The notes under the pieces were generated by a model. That model was not told the origin of the DNA, did not search any database, and saw nothing but the letters and a program-made list of their open reading frames with translations. From Saururus chinensis (taxonomy: Eukaryota; Streptophyta; Magnoliopsida; Piperales; Saururaceae), in NCBI GenBank assembly GCA_035235625.1, contig CP141144.1:42344014-42408013 (forward strand): 64,000 nt of DNA, given 5' to 3'. Made by a program: the position numbers and the translations under genes. Shown piece after piece: positions 34,689-45,060 of the stretch; within the stretch, counting starts at the first letter, position 1, and the number at the start of each line of letters is the position of its first letter.

Positions 34689-35790
34689 GACTAATAAGTA
34701 GGCATTTCTCTTGCCAAACACAGAGTCGCCATCACTGGGTGAGCCCTACCCTCCAACGGCCAGCAACGGCTGGCGGCTATTATCCAGTCCCCTGACGTCT
34801 CCTCACTGGCCGCAAACTGCCCGGCCTGCCTGCCCCCAATTCTGCTAAGCTTCCTCCATCCTCCCCGACACCGAAGTAGTTCCGTCTAGGCTGTCAACAG
34901 CGAGATGGACGCCATCTGCGAGATGGACACCGAAGTAGTTCCCTTCCACACCGATCGTGGCCTTCCCGATGGCCTGGACTCTGATGTTGCAGACAACGTC
35001 GGCCACAAGAATTACGGCGGGGAGGGCCTCGACGTACTGTGCTGGTGGTGGCACACGTGAGTGCAGCTCGATCCGCAGACGAATGACGACAAGCAGAAGC
35101 ATGGTATGCGCAACGGCACCGTACCCACAATCCTCGTCCTTGGCTTGGTCACAACCTATGCCCTGGCCGGCCGGGAGAGGACCCTCGGCAGCCAGCAAAT
35201 TGGGTAGATACAGGAGCAGAGCAGTCCTGTGTTGTCGCCTCCGTCGCCGCGGAGTGCCAGATCCCGATCGGAGCTTTCCCTCTTCCGCGTCGCGGCCGCC
35301 ATGTGAAGCGCCGCAACAGGGCTGATCAGGCCATTGTCCCTACCACTACAGCGCGCGTCGATGAAAACAACTTTTGCATATAAGGAGGATCCGCCGCCCG
35401 ATCCTCCTTGGGCTTCCTTCTCCCTCCGCTTCAAAAACGGTTGTCCACAGCCCACGAAGCTTGAGATTCCCCGGCCGGCGTTGCTGCCCGTTGGAGAAGG
35501 CAGCGGCGGTAGGGGCCACCATCGCAGTCCCTCTCGAGCCCATTCCTTCGTCGCTGATCCATATCGGGTCTGAGACGGGGCTTTGGGCCATAGGCATATC
35601 TTCCTCACCAACCCGCGCCGGTTCCGCCCCAACCCAGATCAGTGTCCAATATCCACGGCCCACCGGCGCATTCAGTGCAGTCCATCCGTAGGGGCATAAC
35701 CGGAATCCCGCGTCCGTTCATGTCTTTGTCAGAATGGACATTATTAGTTTTTTAATTTTTACCCATCCATAATGAAAACTGACATAAGAC
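34689..35790. repeat. GC-rich block, copy 2
   Basis: Near-identical to 8,436-9,505, with small indels (for example near 35,455 and 35,555). The same overlapping frames are open, including the 117-codon - strand frame (34,845-35,198), identical in reading to copy 1. No function is recognised. Confidence 0.8.
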
Positions 35791-37404
35791 TAGAGGTGTT
35801 AATGAGCCGAGTTGAGTTTGAATTTTGGGATAGTTGGACTCAAACTCAAAGTTTTGAGTATTAGTTCGAGCTCAGTTCAAACTCAATTGAGCTGCCAATT
35901 ATCTAGCTCGAGCTCAGCTCAAGAAGAAAACCAAAAGTTTAAGCTCGTGCTCACATAACTTAGCTTGAAATTGGCTCGGCTATAACGTTGTCAAAACGAA
36001 CAATCTCCTTAACTACTTCACCCAGAACATCTTTTGTTTTAAGCATTTCATCAAATAAATATGATGTTCTCATCATTTAGATATTTTTTTTATCAAATAT
36101 AATTTTATCACTCCGTCATCAAAGTTGTATATTTGGCCCATATTATTTTAAATAATATTTGTACTTCTTTATATTGATCATATGTTTTAATGCATAAAAA
36201 TGAGGGCAAAAACATAATTAATATTACCTCATTATACTAATACATATTAATTGCTTGGTAAAAAATAATATTATCAAATACTCTCTCTGTCTTAAATTAA
36301 TAGCTCAATTTAATTTTTTAAAATAAATTAATTTTAATTTATTTTTAAAAACTAAGTGGATCTATAAATGTAAGACAAATGGAGTATTTATAGATACAAT
36401 ATTGTACAAAGTTGTCATCATTTACTAAAAGCTCATCAATTTGTAAATAGACAACTAAAGTATAAATAATATTATTTACTTATTTACTAGCTTTCATTTT
36501 TAATTTTTTTCATTTGTTGTTATGTTATATCTTGTGTTTATATGTTTAACTATATATTCATCTTTTAGTAGTTTTCTATGAACATGTCACTATCATTAGT
36601 ACATATGTACTCTCTTCGTACCATTAAAGTATTCATATGTTTGTATTATATGTAGTTTTATATGAACATGTTATTATTATTAACACATATATATTATATG
36701 TATATGTGACAACACAACCTCTTCTACATACTTCAACCTTCTTTTGGTTGTATGAAATATATTTATTATTTGATAACCTAAATTTTTTAAATCTTTGTAT
36801 TAACTTCTTACTTCAAGTGCCATCTTATGACCACCAAAAAGAAAAAAATTAGTGCCTTTGTGGTTAACTACATTTGTGTATATGAGATATCATATATGAA
36901 TGTATATCATTTATTTATATTATATAAAAATATAAATTTTAGTAAATATCTCATATAATATATATATATATATATATTATGTCTCTTTAAAATATTTACT
37001 TCCAAATAATTTATATCATGTGTAATGAGTAGGGGTGCTAAGGAGCCAGGTCGAGTCAAGTTTTAGTATGTGAGAACATGAAACTTGATGTCTTGTCATT
37101 TTAGATCCATCACAAATAAATACATATTACCCTAATTTTATGAAGAATAAAAAGAGACTATGACTTAATGCTAAAAAATATTTATAAAATTATTATAAAA
37201 TTTGAATTTCTAAGGACTCCAATAGTAGTCTTCATATAAAATTTGGAAAGAATACATTGGAATTTGTTTGCATTATAAAGATAGTAAATAATATTATCAT
37301 AACATATTGTTTGATATGTAATACAATATATCCCATTTTTTACTTAGTTGTACTATTTATGTATATATTTTATTAAACATTATTTCTATGATATATCTAA
37401 TAGT
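35791..37404. other. AT-rich sequence private to copy 2
   Basis: Replaces the trinucleotide tract of copy 1. Two similar strings, GGTGTTAATGAGCCGAGTT (about 35,810) and GGTGCTAAGGAGCCAGGTC (about 37,034), in direct orientation resemble ends of hAT-type or other small elements. No gene. Confidence 0.4.
36281..36384. mobile_element. 104-bp Stowaway-type MITE
   Basis: Left end CTCTCTCTGTCTTAAATTAA, right end (reverse complement) CTCCATTTGTCTTACATTTA, flanked by TA on both sides (36,279-36,280 and 36,385-36,386). The size, TA target and inverted ends fit a degraded Stowaway MITE. Confidence 0.75.
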
Positions 37405-37889
37405 CATCAATATTTTCAGTTATTACTCTGAATAAGAAAGCAGATTGTATTAAATTATTTTGTGTCCTGATAAATAAATTTTGCCTCCTTTGTTCTGTTT
37501 TAAAGGACTACAGTTCGTGAGAGATACCATTCTAAGGTTTATACCTCCAAGTGTTCCCTGGGCATCGAGTTTGGTTTATTGTACTATGCCTTTTTAATTC
37601 ATATTGTTGTATACTATTAAATAAGTTTTTGACAAATTAAATGTTATAATTCATAAGAGTAGAATATGATAATCAAATGCAAGCAATTCCAAACCAAGGC
37701 TGCTCATCTTGTAGACACAACAAACCAAGTTGGCCACTTCCAACTGTTAGAACTTGCATCTCTCTGTTTTGAATGAATTATCCATTGGTTTGTATTGATT
37801 TATAGGTTTCTGTCTTTTTGCAAAGGTCTTGACCACTATTGGCAATTTCTATATATATTCAATTGCTGTAGAACTCCATCATATTGCAT

Positions 37890-38362
37890 ATCTCTTCTGG
37901 TTTTGCTAAGTCCTATAAATCTTGGAGAGAAAAAGCCAATTGGAGATCCTCTCGCTAATATTTCTATTCACAAGGCCACATTCTCTTTTGATTCTGCTTA
38001 CGTGAAGGCATTTCCTTCCGTTCTTGGAATAATGTAAGTATTTTAAAGCCATAGCTTTTGGCAGTATGTGCATTGGGTATTGCACCATTAATTTGATCTA
38101 TGAGCTATCTAGTTTTAGTTTGTGCCGGTGCTATTATAGCTAGTGACCTTTCACTTTAGAGAAGTGAAACTTTTGTCCCCTAGAGTGTTTTATGCTAAAT
38201 TTTAGGTTACCAGTTAGTATTTTTACGAAGGAATACAGATTTTGGATACAAAATCGTTCTCTTATTGCAGGGGGTTTAATCCTGAATGGGTGACTTCACA
38301 GTTTAGTTCACCAAACCCAACAAATGATGACTGGATTGTGGTTTTCTCCCCTGGCAATCTCA
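37890..38362 (+). pseudogene. Purple acid phosphatase fragment, copy 2, exons A and B
   Basis: Exon A ends at 38,033 with DPLANISIHKATFSF and DSAYVKAFPSVLGI, then GTAAGT. Exon B starts at 38,271 after TTGCAG and reads GFNPEWVTSQFSSPNPTNDD then WIVVFSP, better preserved than in copy 1. The exons join in phase. Exon C of this copy lies about 13 kb further on (51,317-51,409) because a solo LTR and the 10-kb insertion fall between. The N-terminal domain of PAP1/PAP27-type phosphatases is the best match from memory. Confidence 0.75.
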
Positions 38363-38506
38363 GGTACTCTGAGATATGTTGTTCATCATCTATTCGAGAT
38401 CTTAATGGAAATTTTGCATTTCAGAGTGATAGGAGTATCTATTCTAATGATGCAGATGGGACTCGTTCATACTATTTTACAAAACCAGAGAAAGCACATT
38501 GGTAAA

Positions 38507-39403
38507 TGTCACGGGCACGAAGCTTTGCCTAGCGTTCGCACTCGTGATGACCTGACTACACCGCGCAGCCAGCAGCCACTCTCTTCCCTTCCCACTCGTA
38601 TACGCAAGGGAAAATAAGCAAAACAACCAACCTGCAACACAGTCCGACCTGGTGTAAGGGTCTCTGCCCAAGCTATGTAAATCAGTCCGTCGAAATACAC
38701 AAGTAGGGAGAGGGCAGGGCTGAACAACCAGGCTGAGATCTCTTTCTTCTTTCTCCCTGGTTCGCTGTGCAGGAAAATCAAAGCATTCTCATGCCTTGGC
38801 CGCCCCTCTCATCCCTTTATATAGACCCAGCCATAGGCTGGCCATCCTAGAGCAACTAGAAGTACAAAACCCACCTAATACAAGAGTCCTCACCCTGTCC
38901 AACTCTCAGCCCAAAGCCAATCCGGGATTGCATAGATAAGGAAACCTTCGCGAGTCCGTCTTCCGCTAGAAGTCCTTCGCCATGCTGCCACCAAGAGTCA
39001 TGCCATCCAAGGGAACCAGCCAACCAACTCCCACCCGTCCTAGGAGTGTAGCCAGCCTGCTTGTACGAGTCCTATCCGTCCTAGGAGTCTGCTGCCCGGT
39101 CTCCTACTCCAACTAGGAGTGCAGCCAGCCAGCATACGCTGAATCCTATCCGCCTTAGGAGTCCTCCCCTAAGTCCAAGCAGCGCCCAGCTTCGTTGCGA
39201 GAGTCCTGCCCGCGCAAGGACTCCTACCCAGCCTGCTCTGTAAGGCGAGTAGCTCGTCCGGAACATCACCCGTGCTGTCCCAGCATCCGTCCATGCCCAA
39301 GGGGCTGCCTAGGGTATCCGCTGCCTAGTAAAACTTGGCTGTCCGCTGCCAAGTAAGGGAGTAGCTGCTCCCTTTCCGCATCCATCAAGTTAGGGGGCTA
39401 ACA
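38507..39403. mobile_element. 0.9-kb solo LTR
   Basis: TGTCACGGGC...GGGGCTAACA with TG...CA ends, flanked by GTAAA (38,502-38,506) and GTAAG (39,404-39,408). The empty site in copy 1 has one GTAAG at 11,794-11,798, so one flank base has mutated. It contains a TATA-like TTTATATAGACCC near 38,817 and several copies of a TCCTAGGAGT-like motif. No internal region. The superfamily is not determined. Confidence 0.82.
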
Positions 39404-39656
39404 GTAAGAGTTCAGCCGGTGTTAAGTCTGTAAGAGTTCGGCTGGTCTTGATCTTTGACAATCTTTTGCTAAATTTCATACCTTGATCATATAGATTGGA
39501 TGAGGATTGGGGCATTCTTCTTTGACTCCCCCGTTGCATTCCTGACTGAGCACTTGTCACTGCCGGCAAAAATCCCACAAGAAAGAACCACAGAGGAGAT
39601 GGAGGAGAGAAACGGGGCCTGAATCATGAAAAATATAAAAACCGGGATCTGGATTG

Positions 39657-39760
39657 TGTTGGGTAGTGGGCGGTGTACCCTCTTAAAACCGAAAAGAGAG
39701 TTCGGTTTGGGAAAGAGACGTGAGGGAGTAGATGGTTAGGTGGACCCCACTTACCCAACA
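39657..39760. repeat. 104-bp inverted-repeat terminus of the 10-kb insertion
   Basis: The left end TGTTGGGTA-GTGGG is repeated in inverted form at 39,745-39,760 (ACTTACCCAACA), so the first 104 bp can fold back on itself. With the right end of the insertion, this makes three copies of the terminal motif. Confidence 0.6.
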
Positions 39761-40529
39761 TGGTGAAAATTTCAGTTGGAATGAAAGCGAGAAATAGATT
39801 CTCCCATATATCAATATATATCTCTCCCTTACGTGAAAACGGAAGAAGATACAAAAACAAGTTTTGGCGTCGTTCTTCTTCCCGAGATGAAAAACAGAAA
39901 AGGGGCTGCGCTCCTTTTTTTTTTCTCCCGTGACTAAAAACAAAAATGAGGCTCTTGGCTTTGTTCTTTTATCCGAGACGAAAAACACAGTAGTTTTCTA
40001 ACTCTGTGTGCTCAACGAACTAGAGAACAAGGCTTTAATAATCTTTCTCTCTTTCTTACGGGTTCATTGAATTGCATGAGATATCATTAGGAAAAGCCCT
40101 ATTTAAGTTAATAATTCCTAGCAAACTCTTTTGATTTTTAAGATGATTTATCACAAAAGGTAATTTTAATTTTTTATTATTATACTTAATATAACAAAGA
40201 GGTCGTGCAAGAAAATTAACTATATCCTTAGGGCTTAGCCCTAAAGGTCAATAGTATTTTATCTTTATTTTAATTTATATTAATTTAAAATAATTTAAAT
40301 TTATTAATACTTATTTATATTTATATATATATGCATGTAATTTATTTAAAAAAAGGGGCATTAACACATAGAGACAATGAAAATTTATTAATTACAGAAA
40401 CCTTCATTAATAAATTTACTTAACATAAAACGTTATTAATAGTAGTAGTTGTGTAAATAGACGAAAATACCCACCCTTCTAAATCCTCTTTGCTTTACTT
40501 GTCCGTTGATTTCAAATCAGATATCCCGA

Positions 40530-40830
40530 AATTTTCTCCTACTGTGGGCGATTTTCTCCGGCGATTTACTCTTCCCTCTTCTGGCGATTTCGTCCTCCGC
40601 TCTCCGGCGATCGTCTTCTCCGTCATCCGGCGATTTAGTCATCCGTCTTCTTGCGATTTAGTCCTCCGTCTTCCAGCGATTTCTTCCATTCTCCGGTGAT
40701 AATATTGTCCATTCTTCAGTGATTTTCTCATCCGTCCATTGGCGATCCTCCGACGACTTTCTCTTCAATCCTAAGGCGTCTCTGTGTTCAATCCTTCGGC
40801 AACTTGCTCTTCAGTCCTCCAGCAAATTTC
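40530..40830. repeat. Degenerate minisatellite (TCCGGCGATTT type)
   Basis: About ten loose repeats of 20-30 bp built on TCTCCGGCGATTT and TCCTCCGTCTTC. The 69-codon frame over it (40,490-40,699) follows the repeat and is not taken as a gene. It might be the 5' leader of a captured gene. Confidence 0.7.
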
Positions 40831-41356
40831 ATCTTCAAACTATTATTTCAAGTATGTTATACATATTTTTTTCACTTTTCTTCCATTTTAGGTTAATGTT
40901 TACTTTAAATTGATTTTTAAAATTTTCTATTTTTCTTCTATTCACAGCTTTTTGGTCCAACTTTATCAAGAATACTCTTAAAAATTTTCTATCATGTCTG
41001 CTTAGGGCTTTCTGGTTTTCAAAAATCTCAACTCGTTTCACATTTTTTTTCCCGTGCTTTACTTTACTTATTTTCTTCCTACTATGATTGACCTGTTTTT
41101 TTTGCACCATTTTTTGGTAGATAGTGATTATTGCTTAAGTTCTAATGTTTTTTAATCACTCGACCTTGTTCTGCACGCAACACAGTGCTTACTGTGAGTG
41201 TTTACTCTTTTACTGTGATAAGAGAATGCATGAGTGGAATATGCAGTTAGTCTACATTTTTAGCTAGTCTGTCAAAAAAAATTTGTGAGGTCTAGTTTTT
41301 ATCTAAAATTTGGGTTTCATGTTAGGTTTTTTTATTTCCAGTTGGATTTTAAAAAA

Positions 41357-41602
41357 TGGGCAACATGTTCATGCTGCCCTGAAATTTCTAATAGATTTCA
41401 AAAGGGCAGCTTTTTTTGCTGCCCTGAAATTTCTAATACACTTCAAAGGGGCAGCATGAGATCATGCTGCTCTCAATTTTTCATTTGATTTCGAAAATGG
41501 GCAGCATGTTCATGCTGCCCTGAAATTTCTAATACATTTTAAAGGGGCAGCATGATCATGCTGCTCTCAATTTTTCATTTGATTTCGAAAATGGGCAATA
41601 TG
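41357..41602. repeat. Palindromic repeat array A, upstream of MND1 exons
   Basis: Units of about 93 bp: GGGCAGCATGTTCATGCTGC, CCTGAAATTTCTAATACA..., then GCAGCATGATCATGCTGC (a perfect 18-bp palindrome at 41,547-41,564), then CTCAATTTTTCATTTGATTT. About two and a half units. Confidence 0.9.
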
Positions 41603-41698
41603 TTTTGGCATAACTTGAGAAAGGTAGACAACACTTGGGGTCTTACAACATCTCTTTTTCTCTCTCACACATTATGGGTAATGTTCTAGTCCTTTTTT

Positions 41699-41699
<1 letters not shown>

Positions 41700-41760
<61 letters not shown>
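41700..41760. repeat. (TA)n microsatellite
   Basis: About 30 TA units in the sequence upstream of the first MND1 exon. Confidence 0.97.
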
Positions 41761-41762
<2 letters not shown>

Positions 41763-42019
41763 TATTGGCTGCATAAAACTCATTCTATATATTGTGTTCT
41801 GGTAGATTTGTCATTGCTTCTGATTTATTTGATCCTTATTCCCTTGACGGCCAAAGAATTTTATTTTGCGTTCATGCCAGCACAAGCGAATATCCTTCTC
41901 GTATGCTTGGCAATGATTTGGAATGCGTATATAAAAAAATTTTCGAGGATATTCCTCACCGTTCTTTATAAAGCTTTTATTTCATATTGATTTTTGGTTC
42001 GTGCTTTGCAAAATCGCAG

Positions 42020-43206
42020 CTTAAGGAACTTGAAAAGTTGAGACCCAAGAAAGGTATCATTACCCAGTCTGTGAAAGATGTTGTTCAGAGTTTAGTGGAT
42101 GATGACCTTGTTTTAAAAGACAAGATTGGCACATCCGTGAGTATCTCCTTTTAGTTAAGAGTAATGAAAACTTAACGCTGACTTGCTAAGTTGATGTATC
42201 TACTGCCTTTGACATTTGGTTAATATCTAACCTACTTGGGATATGTCGACTCAAGGAAAAAGTTATAAATATGCATATCAAGGCTCGTGGCTTAAATGTG
42301 CAGGATTATCTCTTATTCTTGGCATTGATATGCCTTTTAATTGTTTGTCATTTTGTCTTCCTTGGCAGGTTTACTTTTGGAGTCTTCCTAGTTGTGCTGG
42401 AAACCAGGTAGAATTTTCTGTTTGTATTCAATATATAACTAAGGTGATTTTACTTTGGAAATACTTTTATCTATTTTTTCTCTGTTATGCGATAATATAT
42501 GCAGTTGAGAAATGCTTGCCAAAAACTGGAATCGGATCTCATAAGCAGTAAAGAGCGCTTGGCAGAACTACTGGAACAAAAGGATGCACTGAAGAAGGGC
42601 AGAGAAGAATCTGTAAGTGTGTTTGAGTTTATGCAGAATAGTTTATTGTATTTTCACTCATGATCAAATTTCCTTTGGCATTAGACTAAGATTTAACCTA
42701 TAACAGGATGAGAGGGAAATTGCTCTGGCCGAGCTCAAAGCTATTGAACATAAGCATAATGAACTAAAGGTAAATGATCTGTTTTAGATAATTTGGATCA
42801 TTTTTGTCAAACAAGAAGTTGACGTTGATTATGATACAGGAGGAAATGGTGCTCTATGCAGACAATGATCCTGCTGCACTCGAAGCAATGAGTAAGAATT
42901 TATTCTTTGCAATTTTCCTACATATTACAGAAAATGCAATTGAGGTTGCACATTCAGCAGCTAACAGATGGACAGGTTCAACTTTTTACCTAGTTGTTTC
43001 AATTTTTTCCCAATGTCTTCATGACATATTTCTTGAACATACAACTATCCATAAGCTGTTCATTACATCATTGCTATGGTGAGTTACATGAGCCTTTTTT
43101 AACTCAAACCTGAGGAGCTAATGCAGAAAACATCTTTACACTTCAACAATGGTGTTCAAGCAACTTTCCTCAAGCAAAGGAGCTGCTGGAGCACATGTAC
43201 AAGGAG
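42020..43206 (+). pseudogene. MND1: MND1 (meiotic recombination) fragment, seven internal exons
   Basis: Seven exons with GT-AG borders, all in phase and free of stops: 42,020-42,136, 42,369-42,407, 42,505-42,612, 42,707-42,769, 42,840-42,891, 42,931-42,975 and 43,127-43,206. They read [33 protein letters not shown], a coiled-coil-like LRNACQKLESDLISSKERLA, YADNDPAALEAM, NAIEVAHSAANRWT and FTLQQWCSSNFPQAKELLEH. This closely matches plant MND1, the partner of HOP2 that helps RAD51/DMC1 in meiotic strand exchange. The first exon (expected MSKKRGLSLEE-type start) and the last exon (DFDYI-type) are missing from the surrounding sequence. It is therefore an internal fragment covering about 80% of the protein, inside the 10-kb insertion. 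Confidence 0.88.
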
Positions 43207-43518
43207 GTAGTGGAGTTTTTCTTTTCTTTTCTTTTCATCTCTGTATGTTCCAATGTGTTTGGTTATGGCCCATATTTGTGTTTTTTATTAAATTCCGGCT
43301 CTGTCTCTCTTCGTGAAGAACCTTTTTTCATTTCACCTCCCTTTGATTTTTAATCACTTTTTTGTCCTGGTCAATCAAATCATCCATCAGGCATATGCTA
43401 GTCTGTGTTGCTTAATTATCACCAGGCAGCTGATATGCTATTTGCCACCTGTTGCTGCTGGACTCCTTCCCACTTTCTGATACTTGTTGATTGACCTTCA
43501 AGTTTGTTGCTTTCGGGT

Positions 43519-43715
43519 GGGCATGAAGGCATCATGTTCATGCTGCCCTAAAATTTTTAATACACTTTAAAGGGGTAGCATGATCATGCTGCTCTCAATT
43601 TTCCATTTGATCTCGAAAATGGGCAGCACGAAGGCAGCATATTCATGCTCCCCTGAAATTTCTAATACACTTCAAAGGGGCAACATGATCATGCTGCTCT
43701 CAATTTTTCATTTAA
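43519..43715. repeat. Palindromic repeat array B, downstream of MND1 exons
   Basis: Same repeat and orientation as array A, about two units, with more changes (TAGCATGATCATGCTGC near 43,576 and CAACATGATCATGCTGC near 43,682). The two arrays lie about 1.9 kb apart and bracket the captured MND1 exons. Confidence 0.88.
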
Positions 43716-44439
43716 TTGAACTAGCTATAATAGTTGTGGAATAAAATATTTGGTATGTCCAGAGAGAGATGAAAAAACTTTGAGTGACACTTCTTCCGCT
43801 ATGTCACACAGGCTTATCAAATTGTACTCTCATTAAATTTTTGGCTTTCACCTCTGCATTTTTGCAACCTCCTTGAAGGTCTTTTCCGTTTCAAATGTGA
43901 ATTTAAATAGACAAAAAGGAGCTTTGCTTTTTATAATTTTCCATGTTCCATTTTGCATTGAAATTTTAAATATGCCTTCAAAATTTTGATGCTTTTATTT
44001 ACAACTGAAAGGCATAGTGCGTTTGTACAATCTTTCAAGTAGAAGCCACTATGAAAATCTGCTTTATAGCAGAGTAATTTGCTCTCAGAACTGAGAAATA
44101 TTCCTTGATGCTAGCGAAATTAATAGACACCATTTTGATACTCAGATGCTTACTTCTACTTGTAATTTACAATAAATGCTAATGTAAAGAGGATTCGGGG
44201 GAAGAGAAATGTGTTCTGCTGAATTGGAATATTGTTGCAATGTTGTGGTTCTCTCTTCTTCTTTTTTTGGTACATGGAATGTTGTGCTCCTAAAAGAAAT
44301 GCTCTTTGCAACTTTTGTTTTTGCTATAACAATTTGTTGAAAGTCCACCATCCATGCACTATTTTCATCCTGTCCAAGAAATTAGAGCTCACATGTAAAT
44401 ATTTCCTCGAGCATCTGACAACTGACTTTGAATTGGCAG

Positions 44440-44696
44440 GATGCGCTACAAATACTTGTTTGCAAAGAGATACGAATCCAATTTAGCCACGGGCCTGCTG
44501 CTGCAGAGACCGCAGATATAGATGAGGAAGGTGAGAACAGTGGGGGAGCTGTGGCAGCTGCCAAGGGGAAGCTGGTCACACATGCAGCTAAAAAGAATTT
44601 AATCCAAAATGTTGTTCCAATTTTCATTGAACTGAAACGACTTTTTGAAAGCAAAAACAGCCCATTAACTGGTTGTTTGATGAAATTTTGGGTTTT
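44440..44696 (+). pseudogene. Condensin-II CAP-D3 exon fragment
   Basis: After TTGGCAG the reading runs DALQILVCKEIRIQFSHGP, then DEEGENSGGAVAAAKGKLVT, HAAKKNLIQNVVPIFIELKR and LFESKNSPLTGCLM. This matches, from memory, a conserved stretch of plant condensin-2 subunit D3 (a HEAT-repeat protein for chromosome compaction). Where relatives continue with an ECLR-type block, this sequence changes to KFWVLQ and runs into retroelement-like sequence, so the match stops abruptly near 44,685. It is a captured piece, not a gene. Confidence 0.72.
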
Positions 44697-45060
44697 GCAG
44701 GCTGAGGATGGGGGTTTGGGTGTTGGCATTTGTTTAAGGGATTGGGGGGTGGATCACTTACTGTTTGTGCAAGTGGGTGCCCTCTTGTCTTAAACTAGAA
44801 GAGATTATTTGGCTGCGGCTACGGCTATTCAGGTGGCTGCTGACTTGGGGGTTAATCAGGCCATATTTGAGGGCAATTATGCTGCAATGGTGTAAGACTT
44901 CATCAAAAGAGGGAAGAACTGGTCTAAGGTGGGGCACTTTGTGCACTACATTGTTTCCTGCTTGAAAATTTTGTGGAAGTTAAGTTTATTGCTGTTAGAA
45001 GACAAGTCAATAGTGTGGCTCACTGTTTGGTAAAAATCAAGGAGCTGCAACTACTAGTAA
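44697..45060 (+). pseudogene. RNase-H-like (RVT_3) retroelement fragment
   Basis: In broken frames the reading gives DGGLGVGICLRDWGVDH, YLAAATAIQVAADLGVNQAI, FEGNYAAMV, DFIKRGKNWSKVGH and VRRQVNSVAHCLVKI. The spacing and motifs match the plant reverse-transcriptase-like RNase H domain found at the end of LINEs and in many dispersed fragments. Stops at about 44,792 and 44,896 and a frameshift near 44,970 disable it. It abuts the CAP-D3 fragment with no spacer. Confidence 0.65.

Noticed and set aside
41697-41990. Tyr/Ile-repeat ORF starting in the (TA)n tract (97 codons)
   Set aside because: The first third is TA-repeat translation and the rest has no recognisable motif.
42020-43206. Complete MND1 gene
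   Set aside because: I could find neither the start exon in 39.66-42.0 kb nor the last exon in 43.2-44.4 kb.
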